From Zygnema cylindricum (Eukaryota > Streptophyta > Zygnematophyceae > Zygnematales > Zygnemataceae), in contig JBBHKE010001230.1 in assembly GCA_037447655.1 (NCBI GenBank), positions 1 to 37,502 on the forward strand: a stretch of 37,502 bases of DNA. The letters are read 5' to 3'. Of the stretch, positions 25,376 to 35,390 are shown one piece after another. The notes under the pieces are model-generated. The model was not told where the DNA came from. It worked only from the letters and a program-made list of their open reading frames with translations, and searched no databases. The position numbers and the translations under genes were made by a program. How positions within the stretch are numbered: the stretch's first letter is position 1; the number at the start of each line of letters is the position of its first letter.

Positions 25376-25379
25376 CTAG

Positions 25380-26345
25380 GATTTCGCCCGTGTGCGTGCG
25401 CTTGGCAGCGGCCGCGGGCCGGATCCGGAGGTACATGTTTACGGAGAGCAGGTGTTGTCGCGAAGTGATGGAGGAAAATACAGGATCCGGAGGTACATGT
25501 TTATGGGGAGCAGGTGTTGTCGCGAAGTGAAGGAGGAAAAGACAGGATCTGGAGGTACATGTTTACGAGGAGCAGGTGTTGTCGCAAAATAATGGAGAAA
25601 AAGACACGATCCGGAGGTACATGATTACAGGGAGAAGGTGTTGTCGCAAAGTGATGGAGGAAACCACAGGATCCGGAGGTACATGTTTACAGGGAGCAGG
25701 TGTTGTCGCAAACTGATGGAGGAAAAGACAGGATCCGGAGGTACATGTTTACGGGGAGCAGGTGTTGTCGCAAAGTGAAGGAGGAAAAGACAGGATCCGG
25801 AGGTACATGTTTACGGGGAGCAGGTGTTGTCGCGAAGTGATGGAGGAAAAGACAGGATCCGGAGGTACATGTTTACGGGGAGCAGGTGTTGTCGCGAAGT
25901 GATGGAGGAAAAGCAGGATACAGTACATGTTTCGGGGGCAGGTGTTGTCGCAAAGTGATGGAGAAAAGACGAGGAGGTATGTTTAAAGCAGGTGTTGTCG
26001 AAGTGATGGAGGAAAAGACAGGATCCGGAGGTACATGTTTACGGGGAGCAGGTGTTGTCGCGAAGTGATGGAGGAAAAGACAGGATCCAGAGGTACATGT
26101 TTACAAGGAGCAGGTGTTGTCGCAAAGTGAAGGAGGAAAAGAAACGACCCGGAGGTACATGTGTACGAGGAGCAGGTGTTGTCGTGAAGTGATGGAGGAA
26201 AAGACAAGATCCGGAGGTACAAGTTTACGGGGAGCAGGTGTTGTCGCGAAGTGATGGAGGAAAAGACAGGATCGGGAGGTACATGTTTACGGGGAGCAGG
26301 TGTTGTTGCGAAGTGATGGAGGAAAAGACAAGATCCGGAGGTACA
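25380..26345 (+). repeat. Minisatellite array (62-bp unit, about 15 copies) with a 62-bp head
   Basis: The unit begins GATCCGGAGGTACATG and ends GGAGGAAAAGACAG, starting at 25422 and repeating every 62 bp to about 26345, with a few shortened copies near 25915-26000. Bases 25380-25441 are the head (CCTAGGATTTCGCCCGTG...), 82 percent identical by eye and without gaps to the inverted head at 20183-20244. It lies immediately 5' of LINE copy A, so it could be that element's 5' UTR. Confidence 0.9.
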
Positions 26346-26455
26346 TGATCAGGACATATATATATAACATATATATCATATATATAACATATATAATATA
26401 TATAACATATATAATATATATAACATTATATATACATATATATACATGATGGTAG
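26346..26455. repeat. TA microsatellite at the 3' end of LINE copy B
   Basis: ATATATAACATATATAATATA-type units between the minisatellite and the LINE B 3' end. Confidence 0.85.
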
Positions 26456-27291
26456 GATAAATTAAAAAGCACGATGGTAAACCATCTGAGTCCGAGGGTA
26501 CAAAAGGGGTGGCATGGCCAAAACTGAAAAACTACAATAAAAAACAAAGAGAGCGATGGGAACACAACAAAAAGGAAACAAACAACAAGGAAAATAAAAG
26601 CACCCAAACTCAAAACGAAAAGCACGGCAACTCACAAAACCAAAACTACAACCCCAACCCTAAATAAATTAAATATCTACGAAAAGCAACCCCGTAAGTC
26701 CCCCCAGCCTAGGGGAGCACGTTGAGGGAGTTCCGGAACACGGCGACAATCCATAACCCCAACAGCCGATCAAAGGATAATATAAGCTTGCACTCATTGT
26801 AAAGCCACCAATAAGCGTTGACGATAAAAATAAGTAAGGACCGAAGGAGGAGGGCTCCCAGGTCCTCGGCGCTCAAAAGCACGTCGAGCACAAGTACGGA
26901 GAAACTTGTCTAGTGTAACACCCAAACAATCAAAGATCTAAACCGCCATCAGAATAAAGTCATTGATAGGGTCCTGGTGGGCATAATCATGCTCTTTTGC
27001 CTTAGTGGCATCACGAGCTACCACCCCAACATGTCGAGCCGCCTGACCAACAACTATAATTGAAGTAGGGTTCACCAGAACAATATCACCGTAGATGCCA
27101 CGGGCACCATCAAGCAAAACAACATGGATCCGATGCGAGGGAATAATATGAGAAACCTCTCGAAGCATTGAAAAGCCCCCTTCCAAAGCGATAGTCACAA
27201 CGGTGTCGCGAATAGTGTCGTGCGCCGATCAAATCTCTCCCGTGGGAGTAGCAAAAAAATGGACACCATCGGCCCCAAGACATACATACAC
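26456..27291 (-). mobile_element. LINE copy B, 5'-truncated
   Basis: Carries the 3' hairpin GATGGTAAACCATC (26473-26486) and the endonuclease region on the minus strand (27198-26938: EVSHIIPSHRIHVVLLDGA, GDIVLVNPTS). It is more divergent from copy A than copy C is. It ends near 27291, where the plus-strand copy C begins. Confidence 0.8.
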
Positions 27292-28343
27292 CTTCCGAAG
27301 GCATTCGCGTGTTGGGTTGCCCGCTTGGTTCCAATCCATACATCACGAAATTAATCGATTCCGCTCTTCAGACAAATTTGTCCCATTTGGACGACCTTCC
27401 TCACCTTTCTAATCCCCAGGTGGCCTTTGCTCTTCTGACACGATGTTTCCCTCACCGGCCCTCCTACCTTACTTGCACTTCCTCCCCCACCCCATCCTTT
27501 GTGTCCTCACTTTTTGCTTTCGATGATCCTCTTATGGATGTCCTCCACAATTTGTTCGGCCGTGGAGCTTTTGATCGCGAGTTTGGGCCTGCGCCACGCA
27601 TTCAAGCCTCTCTTCCTGTCTCGGTTGGCGGTTAGGGTTTACTCTCGACGGCGCGTGTTGCTCCAACCGCATATTTGGGAAGTTGGTGCCTTATTGCTTC
27701 CACTATTGTCTCTCGTTTTCTGGCTGAGGACACTCCTATTCTTGCGGCCGTGGTTCCCCGTATTTCAGATGGTGAGATAGCCGTCCAACGGTCCCATTTG
27801 GATGCATCACGTTCTCTTAATCCGGCTGCTATCGAGGACATGCCGATTTTTTCCACTCTTGTTACGACATCAGTTGCGCGTGTTCACGAATTCATTTCTG
27901 ATCGGGTTGTCGCCACTATTAAATCCGAGCTTCTCGAGGCGCTTCCTTCCGATTCTTCGCGTGGACGCTTCCTGTCTTGTGGTGGACCTGGTTTTGGAGC
28001 TTGGCTATTGGTTGTCCCTATTTTATCTACTCTTCGTTTCACCCCACCTCAGTTCACGACAGCCCTTAGGTTCTGCCTTGGCCTCCCTCACCCACCTTTG
28101 CTTGGCTCACTCGTTTGCTCCCGTGGCCACGTTCTCCAGCCCGACGGTGTCCATTTGCTTCGTTGCTCCCACGGGGGCGAGTTGATTTGGGCGCACGACA
28201 AGATTGAAGACACCATTGCTACTATCGCTTCTGAAGAGGGGTTTTTTGTTCGTCGAGAGGTCTCTAACATTATTCCTTCGCGTCGGATTGACCTTGTATT
28301 ACTTAATGGTGCGCGTCATACATTTGGTGATATTGTTTTGGCG
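27292..28343 (+). mobile_element. LINE copy C, first part (RT thumb to RLE)
   Basis: Plus strand: thumb region from GIRVLGC (equivalent to IRVLGCSLGSDPYI in copy A), a stop after LPVSVGG at about 27635, the Cys/His motif (CSRGHVLQPDGVHLLRCSHG) and the endonuclease up to GDIVLAN. It is cut at GGCGAA by the copia element at 28344 and continues at 31592. Confidence 0.85.
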
Positions 28344-29402
28344 AATCGATGGTTTTTTTAGTAATTTCTAGGTCTAAATTAGAATACAAAAAGAAGCCGA
28401 GGCAGTCCGCCTCTAACTTCTCTCTCCAACTCCCACACTTGTTGCTGTCACTGAGAAGTTGGAGAGGAACTAGAGCCATGGCTACTTAGGCTATCCAGAG
28501 GTTTACGAGAAATAGATTGGTTGTTTACGGATAGGTTGGTTTATTTGCTAAAAGGGAATATGTCGGATCCATGATTTGATCCTGGTATCTGCAGACCGTC
28601 AGGGCGCCGGTAGCCGGTAGACTTATCCGTTAAGTCTAGAACTAGTGATACATACTACAAGGTTTGATATTTATTTAAATGTTGCCTTGTAGGAAAATTC
28701 ATTTACCGGCGGATGTTTACGGATACATAGATCCAGTTATGTAAAAGTACGGATTACGGTATGGATAAGAAACGAGTACCGCGCATTTTGTTTCTTTTAC
28801 AAAAACAAATACCGCACAAGCATTTATGACGGCTACGATTGAAATATGCATTCAATCGTACGGCCGAAAAGAAAGTCGAGATCGCGGAAGAGATTCTCGG
28901 CGGTTTGTGGTCATCGCCACATCGGATGACACGTGGCACGACTACGTTGGATCGCGGTATCTCCAGGGATTACTGGACCAAATCAGGATATGACATATGT
29001 CAACATTTAGGCCATGTCGTACAATATCCGTACATAAAGTTCACCGATACCTGTACTTTTGTGTACCGCACTGTAATATGATTGGTGCCGTACATTAGTA
29101 GATAGAGTTTTAGAGAGAGATAGGACTTAGAAAAAATTGGTAGATAGGACCCTCTCTCCCAGAGAGCTTCTGTAGAAAAGGTCAACTTTGACTCTCCATA
29201 ACTTACTGCTCAGGGGAGCAAATTCAGAGATTGTTTTTGCTATCGACTCAAAGGAGTCTTGCCTTCACAGGGGTGAAGGTGGCCAGGTTTTTGTCTTCTA
29301 GTGTGGAATTTTTTTTTTTTGAAACACGAAGGGGTCAGGGTTATCCTAGAGGCTTCTTGTAAGCTGTCCATTCTGAGGACCTATGGAGGTCTCACAGTTA
29401 CA
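28344..29402 (+). mobile_element. Copia element 1: 5' LTR (first bases lost)
   Basis: Matches the LTR at 31946-33014 from TTGATGGTTTG onward and lacks about the first 10 bases. It ends TTACA. It holds the ACACGTGGC G-box and GGTCAACTTTGAC W-box pair seen in the other LTR copies. A degenerate primer-binding site (GGTTCTGGGTCCACCC, 29403-29418) follows. Confidence 0.85.
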
Positions 29403-30737
29403 GGTTCTGGGTCCACCCTCTAGGGTACCCATCTATAATGGAACTGGCTTCATATACCGGGAAAGTATGATGACAAGAGCTATATGCGAGTAAAGGTTTT
29501 GGGGGACAGTGAGTGGACGAATGGGGCGTCCATCAAGTCTTGGAATCCCTACAGTGTTTGGAGGAAGCAGATTCACAAGGAAAGCAGATCCATCTTCAAT
29601 AGAAGAGACAAAGGAAGGAGAGGTAGTGGACAAAGGAACGGAGAAGGAGACAACCACACCAATAGCAACCGGTTCGGCATTCATGTCACCTATTCCGAGG
29701 AACAAGAATAGATACTGATACCTGGGACTTCAACAATCTGGCGGCAAAGCACTTCATCCTCCGCCATCTTACTCAAGGGCTTGCATGTCCTCATTTGAAG
29801 GTAGAAAAGGCATCTTATCTTTGGATGGCTCTCATAGAGATTTACGGAAGTGGAACGATTCAGCAACTACAGTTGCCTGATCAAAAAGCTAAGGAGTATG
29901 TATACAAGGGGGGGAAGATGTTGGATTTTTGCAATGAGCTTGTTACACTTTTCATGGAGCTAGAGAGTGCTAGAAAAGACTTAGTGAAAAAGAAAATGTT
30001 AACTGTTTATTGATGAAGTTACCAGATGAGTTAGAGAACAAAGTCAACCGTGTGCAGGACTTGGAAGACACAAGGTGGATATGTAACTGAGTGGTAGGAA
30101 TGATTCTCGTTCAGGAGAATACGATTGAGATCCGAAGGGGAGGAAAGAGTGGGCAAGCCTTCGCAGCAGGGACCGAATGAAGTTAAAAGGATTCTCGGAG
30201 ACCGGTCCGAAATTACGGAGGGGGGGAGCAGAAAAATCAGACCACCGAGTTCGAACCAAGGGCTCCCAAAGGTTTATGTCATTTCTGTAAGAAACCAGGG
30301 CACAATATGGCGGAGTGCACTAAGCTAATTGAGCTCCGGTTAAAGGAGGGGCAGACTGGTGGAGCCCCGAGAGGAAAGAAAAAGGTCCTAGTGACACAAG
30401 TACATGAGGTGGAATCGGAAGACGAGGACGATGAGCTCCTATTGGATGAGGAGTTGGAAGCGACAAACGAGGTAGAAATTCCACGAAAGCAGAAATGTGC
30501 TTTCGGTGAATTGAAAGGTGAAGCACGCAGGATTGAAGATTCAGGTGCCTCCGTGCACATGTCTAAGGATAAACACCTGTTCACTAAGATAATAAAGATT
30601 CCCACCGTAGAGATAGAGTACGGGGAAGGGAGGATTATCACTACTACTCTTGTAGGATCGGTAGATTTGAAAGTGTTAGTAGAAGGAAAGACATATATAG
30701 TTACATTCTTTGATGTATTGTTTATTCCGGAGCATAT
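29403..30737 (+). pseudogene. Copia element 1: gag and protease remnant
   Basis: The gag region is readable in pieces (for example YLWMALIEIYGSGTIQQ near 29820, FCNELVTLFMELES near 29930), with at least one frameshift. A CCHC zinc knuckle lies at about 30277-30318 (CHFCKKPGHNMAEC). The protease has DSGAS near 30540 and stops in LFIPEHI at 30740, where the sequence jumps to mid-LTR. Integrase, RT and RNase H are deleted, so it could move only in trans, if at all. Confidence 0.8.
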
Positions 30738-31591
30738 ATAAAAGGGAATATGTCGGATCCAGGATTTGATCCTGGTACCTGCCGACCGCCAAGGCGCCGG
30801 TAGCCGGTAGACTTACCCGTTAATTCTAGAACTAGTGATACATACTTTTGGGTTTGATATTTAGTTAAATGTTGCTTTGTAGGAAAATTCATTTACTGGC
30901 GGATGTTTACGGATACATAGATCCAGTTATGTAAAAGTACGGATTACGGTATGGATAAGAAACGAGTACCGCGCATTTTGTTTCTTTTACAAAAACAAAT
31001 ACCGCACAAGCATTTATGACGGCTACGATTGAAATATGCATTCAATCGTACGGCCGAAAAGAAAGTCGAGATCGCGGAAGAGATTCTCGGCGGTTTGTGG
31101 TCATCGCCACATCGGATGACACGTGGCACGATTACGTTGGATCGCGGTATCTCCAGGGATTACTGGACCAAATCAGGATATGACATATGTCAACATTTAG
31201 GCCATGTCGTACAATATCCGTACATAAAGTTCACCGATACCTGTACTTTTGTGTACCGCACTGTAATATGATTGGTGCCGTACATTAGTAGATAGAGTTT
31301 TAGAGAGAGATAGGACTTAGAAAAAATTGGTAGATAGGACCCTCTCTCCCAGAGAGCTTCTGTAGAAAAGGTCAACTTTGACTCTCCATAACTTACTGCT
31401 CAGGGGAGCAAATTCAGAGATTGTTTTTGCTATCGACTCAAAGGAGTCTTGCCTTCACAGGGGTGAAGGTGGCCAGGTTTTTGTCTTCTAGTGTGGAATT
31501 TTTTTTTTTTGAAACACGAGGGGTCAGGGTTATCCTAGAGGCTTCTTGCAAGCTGTCCATTCTGAGGACATATGGAGGTCTCAGAGTTACA
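30738..31591 (+). mobile_element. Copia element 1: truncated 3' LTR
   Basis: Repeats 28550-29402 and lacks the first ~200 bp of the LTR. The junction shows a short shared TAAAAGGG, consistent with a microhomology deletion between pol and the LTR. It ends TTACA at 31591, followed at once by LINE copy C sequence (CCTACCTCAAC). Confidence 0.85.
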
Positions 31592-31945
31592 CCTACCTCA
31601 ACTACAGTCGTCACCTAAGCGGCTCGGCATGTGGGAGTGGCGGCCCGTGACGGGGCTAAAAGGAAGGAGCGTTATTATGCCTATCGCGACGATATGGATG
31701 GCTTTATTCCGATGGCGGTCGAGATATTTGGTTGTGTGGGTGTGGCTTAGGACGAGTTTTTTTGTTCTTGTGGTCGACGCTCGTTCGAGTGGCGGGGACC
31801 TACGAGCCCTTCTGTTTCAATCCTTACTTCCTTTTTTGTCAACATTTCTCCGTGGCTCTCCAACAGGTGTTGGCTTCTATATTATTACGATCGTCTATTG
31901 CTGTTATGGATCGACGGCGTGTTCCAAAACTTCCTCCATGTGCTC
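31592..31945 (+). mobile_element. LINE copy C, second part
   Basis: Continues the endonuclease region of copy C after the copia 1 insertion, with CCTACCTCAACTACAG matching LINE A (22388-22410 on its minus strand). It runs to TGCTC at 31945, where copia element 2 is inserted. The rest of the copy should lie beyond the right edge. Confidence 0.85.
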
Positions 31946-33014
31946 TGTAGAAATTGATGGTTTGTTTTTAAGTATTTTGTAATCTCTAAATAGATATATA
32001 GAAAGAAGTCGAGGAAGTCTATCTCTAACTTCTCTCTCCAACTCTCACACTTGTTGCAGTCACTGAGAAATTTGAGAGGAAGATAGAGCCATGGCTACCT
32101 AGGCTATCCAGAGGTTTACGGGAAAATATATTAGTTTATTTACCATTAGGGGTTGATTTACTAAAAAGACATATGTTGCACCCAGGATTTGATCCTGGTA
32201 CCTGCCGGAGTGAAAGCAGCCGATAGCCGTTAGCCTTATCCGTTAAGTCTAGAACTGGTGTTACGTACTATAGGGTTTGATATTGATTTAAACATTTCCA
32301 CGTAGGATAATTCATTTAACTGAAACTGTTTACGGGATACATAGATCCAGTAATGTAAAAGTACAGATTACGGTATGTATACAAAACAAGTACCGCGCAT
32401 TTGTTTCTTTAACGAAACAAATACCGCGCATGTATTTATGACGGCTCCGATTGAAATCTACATTTAATCGGACGGCCGGGAAGAAAGCCGAGATCGCGGA
32501 AGAGATTCTCGGCGGTTTATGGTCATCGCCACATCGGATGACACGTGGCGAAATTACGTTCGATCGCGGTATCTCCGGGGATTACGGCACCGAATCCGGA
32601 TATGACATGTGTCGACTTTTAGGCCATGTCGTACAATGTCAGTACAGAAAGTACACCGGCAGCTGTACTTTTGTGTACGGAAGTGCAATATGATTGGCTC
32701 CATACATCAGTAGATAGAGTCTGTGAGAGAGATAGGACTTAGAAAAATTAGTAGATAGGACCCTCTCTCCCATAAAGCTACTGTACAAAAGGTCAACTTT
32801 GACCCTCTATAACTTACTGCTCAGGGGAGCAAATTCAGAGATTCTTTTTGCTATCGACTCAAGGGAGCCTTACCTTCATAGGGGTGAAGGTGGTCAAAGT
32901 TTTTGTTTACTAGGGTGGCGGTTATTCGTGCTGAGAGACAAAGGGGTCAGGGTTATCCTAGAGGCTTCGTGCGAGCTGCTTACTCTGAGGTCCTATGGAG
33001 GTTTCAGAGTTGCA
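31946..33014 (+). mobile_element. Copia element 2: 5' LTR, 1069 bp
   Basis: Starts TGTAGAAATTGATGG and ends GAGTTGCA, so it has the TG...CA ends of LTRs. The target bases before it are TGCTC; the matching duplication would lie past the window. The LTR contains a G-box ACACGTGGC (32541-32549), a perfect inverted W-box pair GGTCAACTTTGACC (32791-32804) and, antisense, a tRNA-like stretch near 32175-32270. The 137 bp of the 3' LTR in the window differ at roughly ten sites. Confidence 0.9.
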
Positions 33015-33030
33015 GGTTATGGGCCCACCA
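33015..33030 (+). other. Primer-binding site for the anticodon arm of tRNA-iMet
   Basis: GGTTATGGGCCCACCA directly follows the LTR. It is complementary to the anticodon-arm sequence TGGTGGGCCCATAACC of plant initiator tRNA-Met, not to a tRNA 3' end. Drosophila copia and Volvox Osser are known to prime this way, from a tRNA half. Confidence 0.8.
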
Positions 33031-33968
33031 TCTAGGGTGCCCGTATTCAATGGAGCTGGCTTCATATACTGGGAAAGTATGATGATAGGAGCTCTATGTG
33101 AGAAACGGTTTTGGGGAATAGTGAGTGGACAGGGTAGGCGCCCATCCAGTCTTGGGATACCTCCAGGGTTTACAGGAGGCAAATTCACTAGAGATGCAGA
33201 TCCATCATCAACGAGGGTGACAAAAGAAAGAGAGGTGGTAGACAAAGGAAAGGAGAATGAAATGACCACACCAATAGCAACTCGTTCGGCATTCATGTCA
33301 CCTATTCCGAGGAACGAGGAGAATGATACTGATACCTAAGACTTCAACAATATGGCGGCAAAGCACTTCATCCTCCGCCATCTTACGAAAGGACTTGCAT
33401 GTCCTCATTCGCAGGTAGAAAGGGCATCCGATCTTTAGATGGCTTTGATAGAGATGTACGGAAGTGGTACGATTCAGCAACAACAATTAGCTGATCAAAA
33501 AGTTAAGGAGTATGTATACAAAGGGGGGAAGATGTTGGATTTTTGCAATGAGCTTGCTACACTTTTCATGGAGCTAGAGAGTGTTGGAAAAGATTTTAGT
33601 GAAAAAGAAAAGGTTAACTGTTTACTGATGATGTTACCCGATGAGTTCGAGAACATAGTCAACCGTGTGCAGGACTTGCCGGACTCAAGGTGGATATGGA
33701 ACTCAGTGGTAGGAATGATTCTCGTTCGGGAGAATACAATTGAGATCCGAAGGGGAGGAAAGAGTGGGCAAGCCTTGGCAGCTGGGACCAACTGGAGGAA
33801 CAAGGATCCCGGAGACCGATCGGAAATTACGGAGGAGGGGAGCAGAAAAATCAGACCGACGAGTTTGGACCAAGGGCTCCCAAGGGTTTATGTCATTTCT
33901 GTAAGAAACCAAGGCACTATATGGCGGAGTGCACTAAGCTAACCGAGCTTCGGTTAAAGGAAGGGTAG
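33031..33968 (+). pseudogene. Copia element 2: gag, broken
   Basis: Gag (particle protein) in pieces: in-frame TAA at 33337-33339 and TAG at 33436-33438, each at a position where copia 1 has TGG (Trp); then a good stretch (MALIEMYGSGTIQQ to ALAAGTNW). A one-base loss between about 33780 and 33810 shifts the frame before the CCHC knuckle CHFCKKPRHYMAEC (33891-33932). A further TAG at 33966 precedes the protease. Confidence 0.8.
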
Positions 33969-35390
33969 CCCGGTGGAACCCCGAGAGGAAAGAAAAAGGC
34001 CCTTGTGACATATGTACATGAGGTGGAATCCGAAGACGAGGACGATGAGCTCCTATTGGATGAGGAGTTGGAAGCGACAAACGAGGTAGAAATTCCACAA
34101 AAGCAGAAATGTGCTTTCGGTGGATTGAAAGGTGAAGCAGGCTGGATTGTAGATTCAGGTGCCTCCATGCACATATCTAAGGATAAACACCTGTTCACTA
34201 AGATAAGAAAGATTCCCACCGTAGAGATAGAGTATGGGGAAGGGAGGATTGTCACTACTACTCTTGTAGGATCGGTAGATCTGAAAGTATTAGTAGAAGG
34301 AAAGACATCCATAGTTACATTCTCCGATGTACTGTTTATTCCGGAGCTGAACAAAAACCTCATCTCTACGTCTGTATTAGATGATAAGGGTTTTGATACT
34401 AGCACTAGGAGAGGAGTCTTTACTGCTAGTTTTGAGGAGGAAGTTTATTTCACCGTTGATAAAGGTAGCCAAGGGAGGTCTAGGCTGATTTTAAGCAATG
34501 AAAAGAAGAAACTTTATTATGTTGGTGTTCATGATATAATGATGTGGCATAAGAGGCTTGGGCATGTGAATCTAGATAAGCTAAGAGAGATGAAAAAGAT
34601 GGGAGTGGTGGAAGGAATTCAATTCAGTGAGAGTGAGAATCTAAGTGATTCTAGTGGATGTGCTCAAGGTAAAGCACACAGATTGCCCTTTCCCAAAACA
34701 ACCACCTATAGGGGAGAAAAAATTCTAGATCTAGTACACACAGATATTTCGGGACCGGCCAAAGTGCCCTCACAGGGGGGGAAGAGATTTATGATGACTA
34801 TCACTGATGATTGGTCTCGGTATTCCAGGGTGTATTTTTTGAAAAACAAGTCATAAGCTCAAGATTGTTCTAGACAATATAAAGCATGAAGCGAAAAACT
34901 CCATGAAACTCCAATCAAGAGAGTAAGGAGTGACAATGGTGGAGAGTATACTTCTAACCAGTTTGAGGATTTTCTGAGGGAAGATGGAGTTCAACACCAA
35001 AAGACAATTCCAGAAAACCCAGAACAGAATGTGGTAGCTGAACGATTAAACATGACACTGATTGATAGTGCTAGAAGTATGTTGTCAGATGAAAAGATAG
35101 GAAAAAGGTTTTGGGCAGAAGCATTGAACTGTGCTAATTACCTCAAAAATAGAGTTTATACCTCAGCTATAAAAGATTAAACACCTTATGAGAAATGGAC
35201 CGGCCGAAAACCAGACATATCTCACTTAAAGGTCGTCGGTAGTCAAGTATTCAGATAGATACAAATCGGTCTAATTGGAAGCTAGATCCTAAAGGAAAAC
35301 CGGGATACTTATTAGGATATGATGAGGATGTTAAAGGATATAGAGTTTACGATCTAAAAAGGGAAGATATAATCTTAGTAAAGCATCTAG
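33969..35390 (+). pseudogene. Copia element 2: protease and integrase, broken
   Basis: Open 34005-34856: aspartic protease with DSGAS (about 34155), GAG-pre-integrase HKRLGHVNLDKLREM, and the start of the integrase core (LVHTDISGP, first catalytic Asp). A stop at 34854 and frame changes follow. The second Asp (DNGGEYTSNQFEDF, about 34930) and the E-region (AERLNMTLIDSARS) are readable in other frames, as is a GYLLGYDEDVKGYRVYD C-terminal segment near 35310. It is not functional as it stands. Confidence 0.8.

Larger units (their letters stand above)
21776..25379 (-). mobile_element. Non-LTR retrotransposon copy A, RLE type
   Basis: On the minus strand: N-terminal zinc-finger region (25375-24341), reverse transcriptase (24248 to about 22982), then a Cys/His motif and restriction-like endonuclease domain (22660-22010), and a 3' end with the hairpin GATGGTAAACCATC (21806-21819). 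The frames are broken between these blocks, so the copy is inactive. Zn finger, RT, Cys/His motif and RLE in this order is the layout of R2/R4-type elements. No apurinic-type endonuclease was seen ahead of the RT. Copies B and C of the same family lie to its right. Confidence 0.8.

Noticed and set aside
25422-26345. CRISPR-like regular repeats
   Set aside because: Units are contiguous with no unique spacers, in a eukaryotic genome; it is a minisatellite.
26456-28343. Twin-priming (5'-inverted) single LINE insertion
   Set aside because: Both arms contain the endonuclease region. Twin priming would give an inverted upstream part that does not overlap the 3' part.
28561-28645. A functional tRNA gene in the LTR
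   Set aside because: T-arm and D-arm-like hairpins are present, but the acceptor stem does not pair properly and no good anticodon arm forms.
28839-29081. An 80-codon ORF kept in all three copia LTR copies (also 31029-31271 and 32451-32693)
   Set aside because: No indels, but substitutions fall freely and change many residues. Two of the copies are almost identical LTRs of one element. Conservation is better explained by LTR regulatory sequence.
33739-33932. Programmed -1 frameshift between gag and the zinc knuckle in copia 2
   Set aside because: In copia 1 the gag and knuckle lie in the same frame over this stretch, so the shift in copia 2 is a one-base loss.
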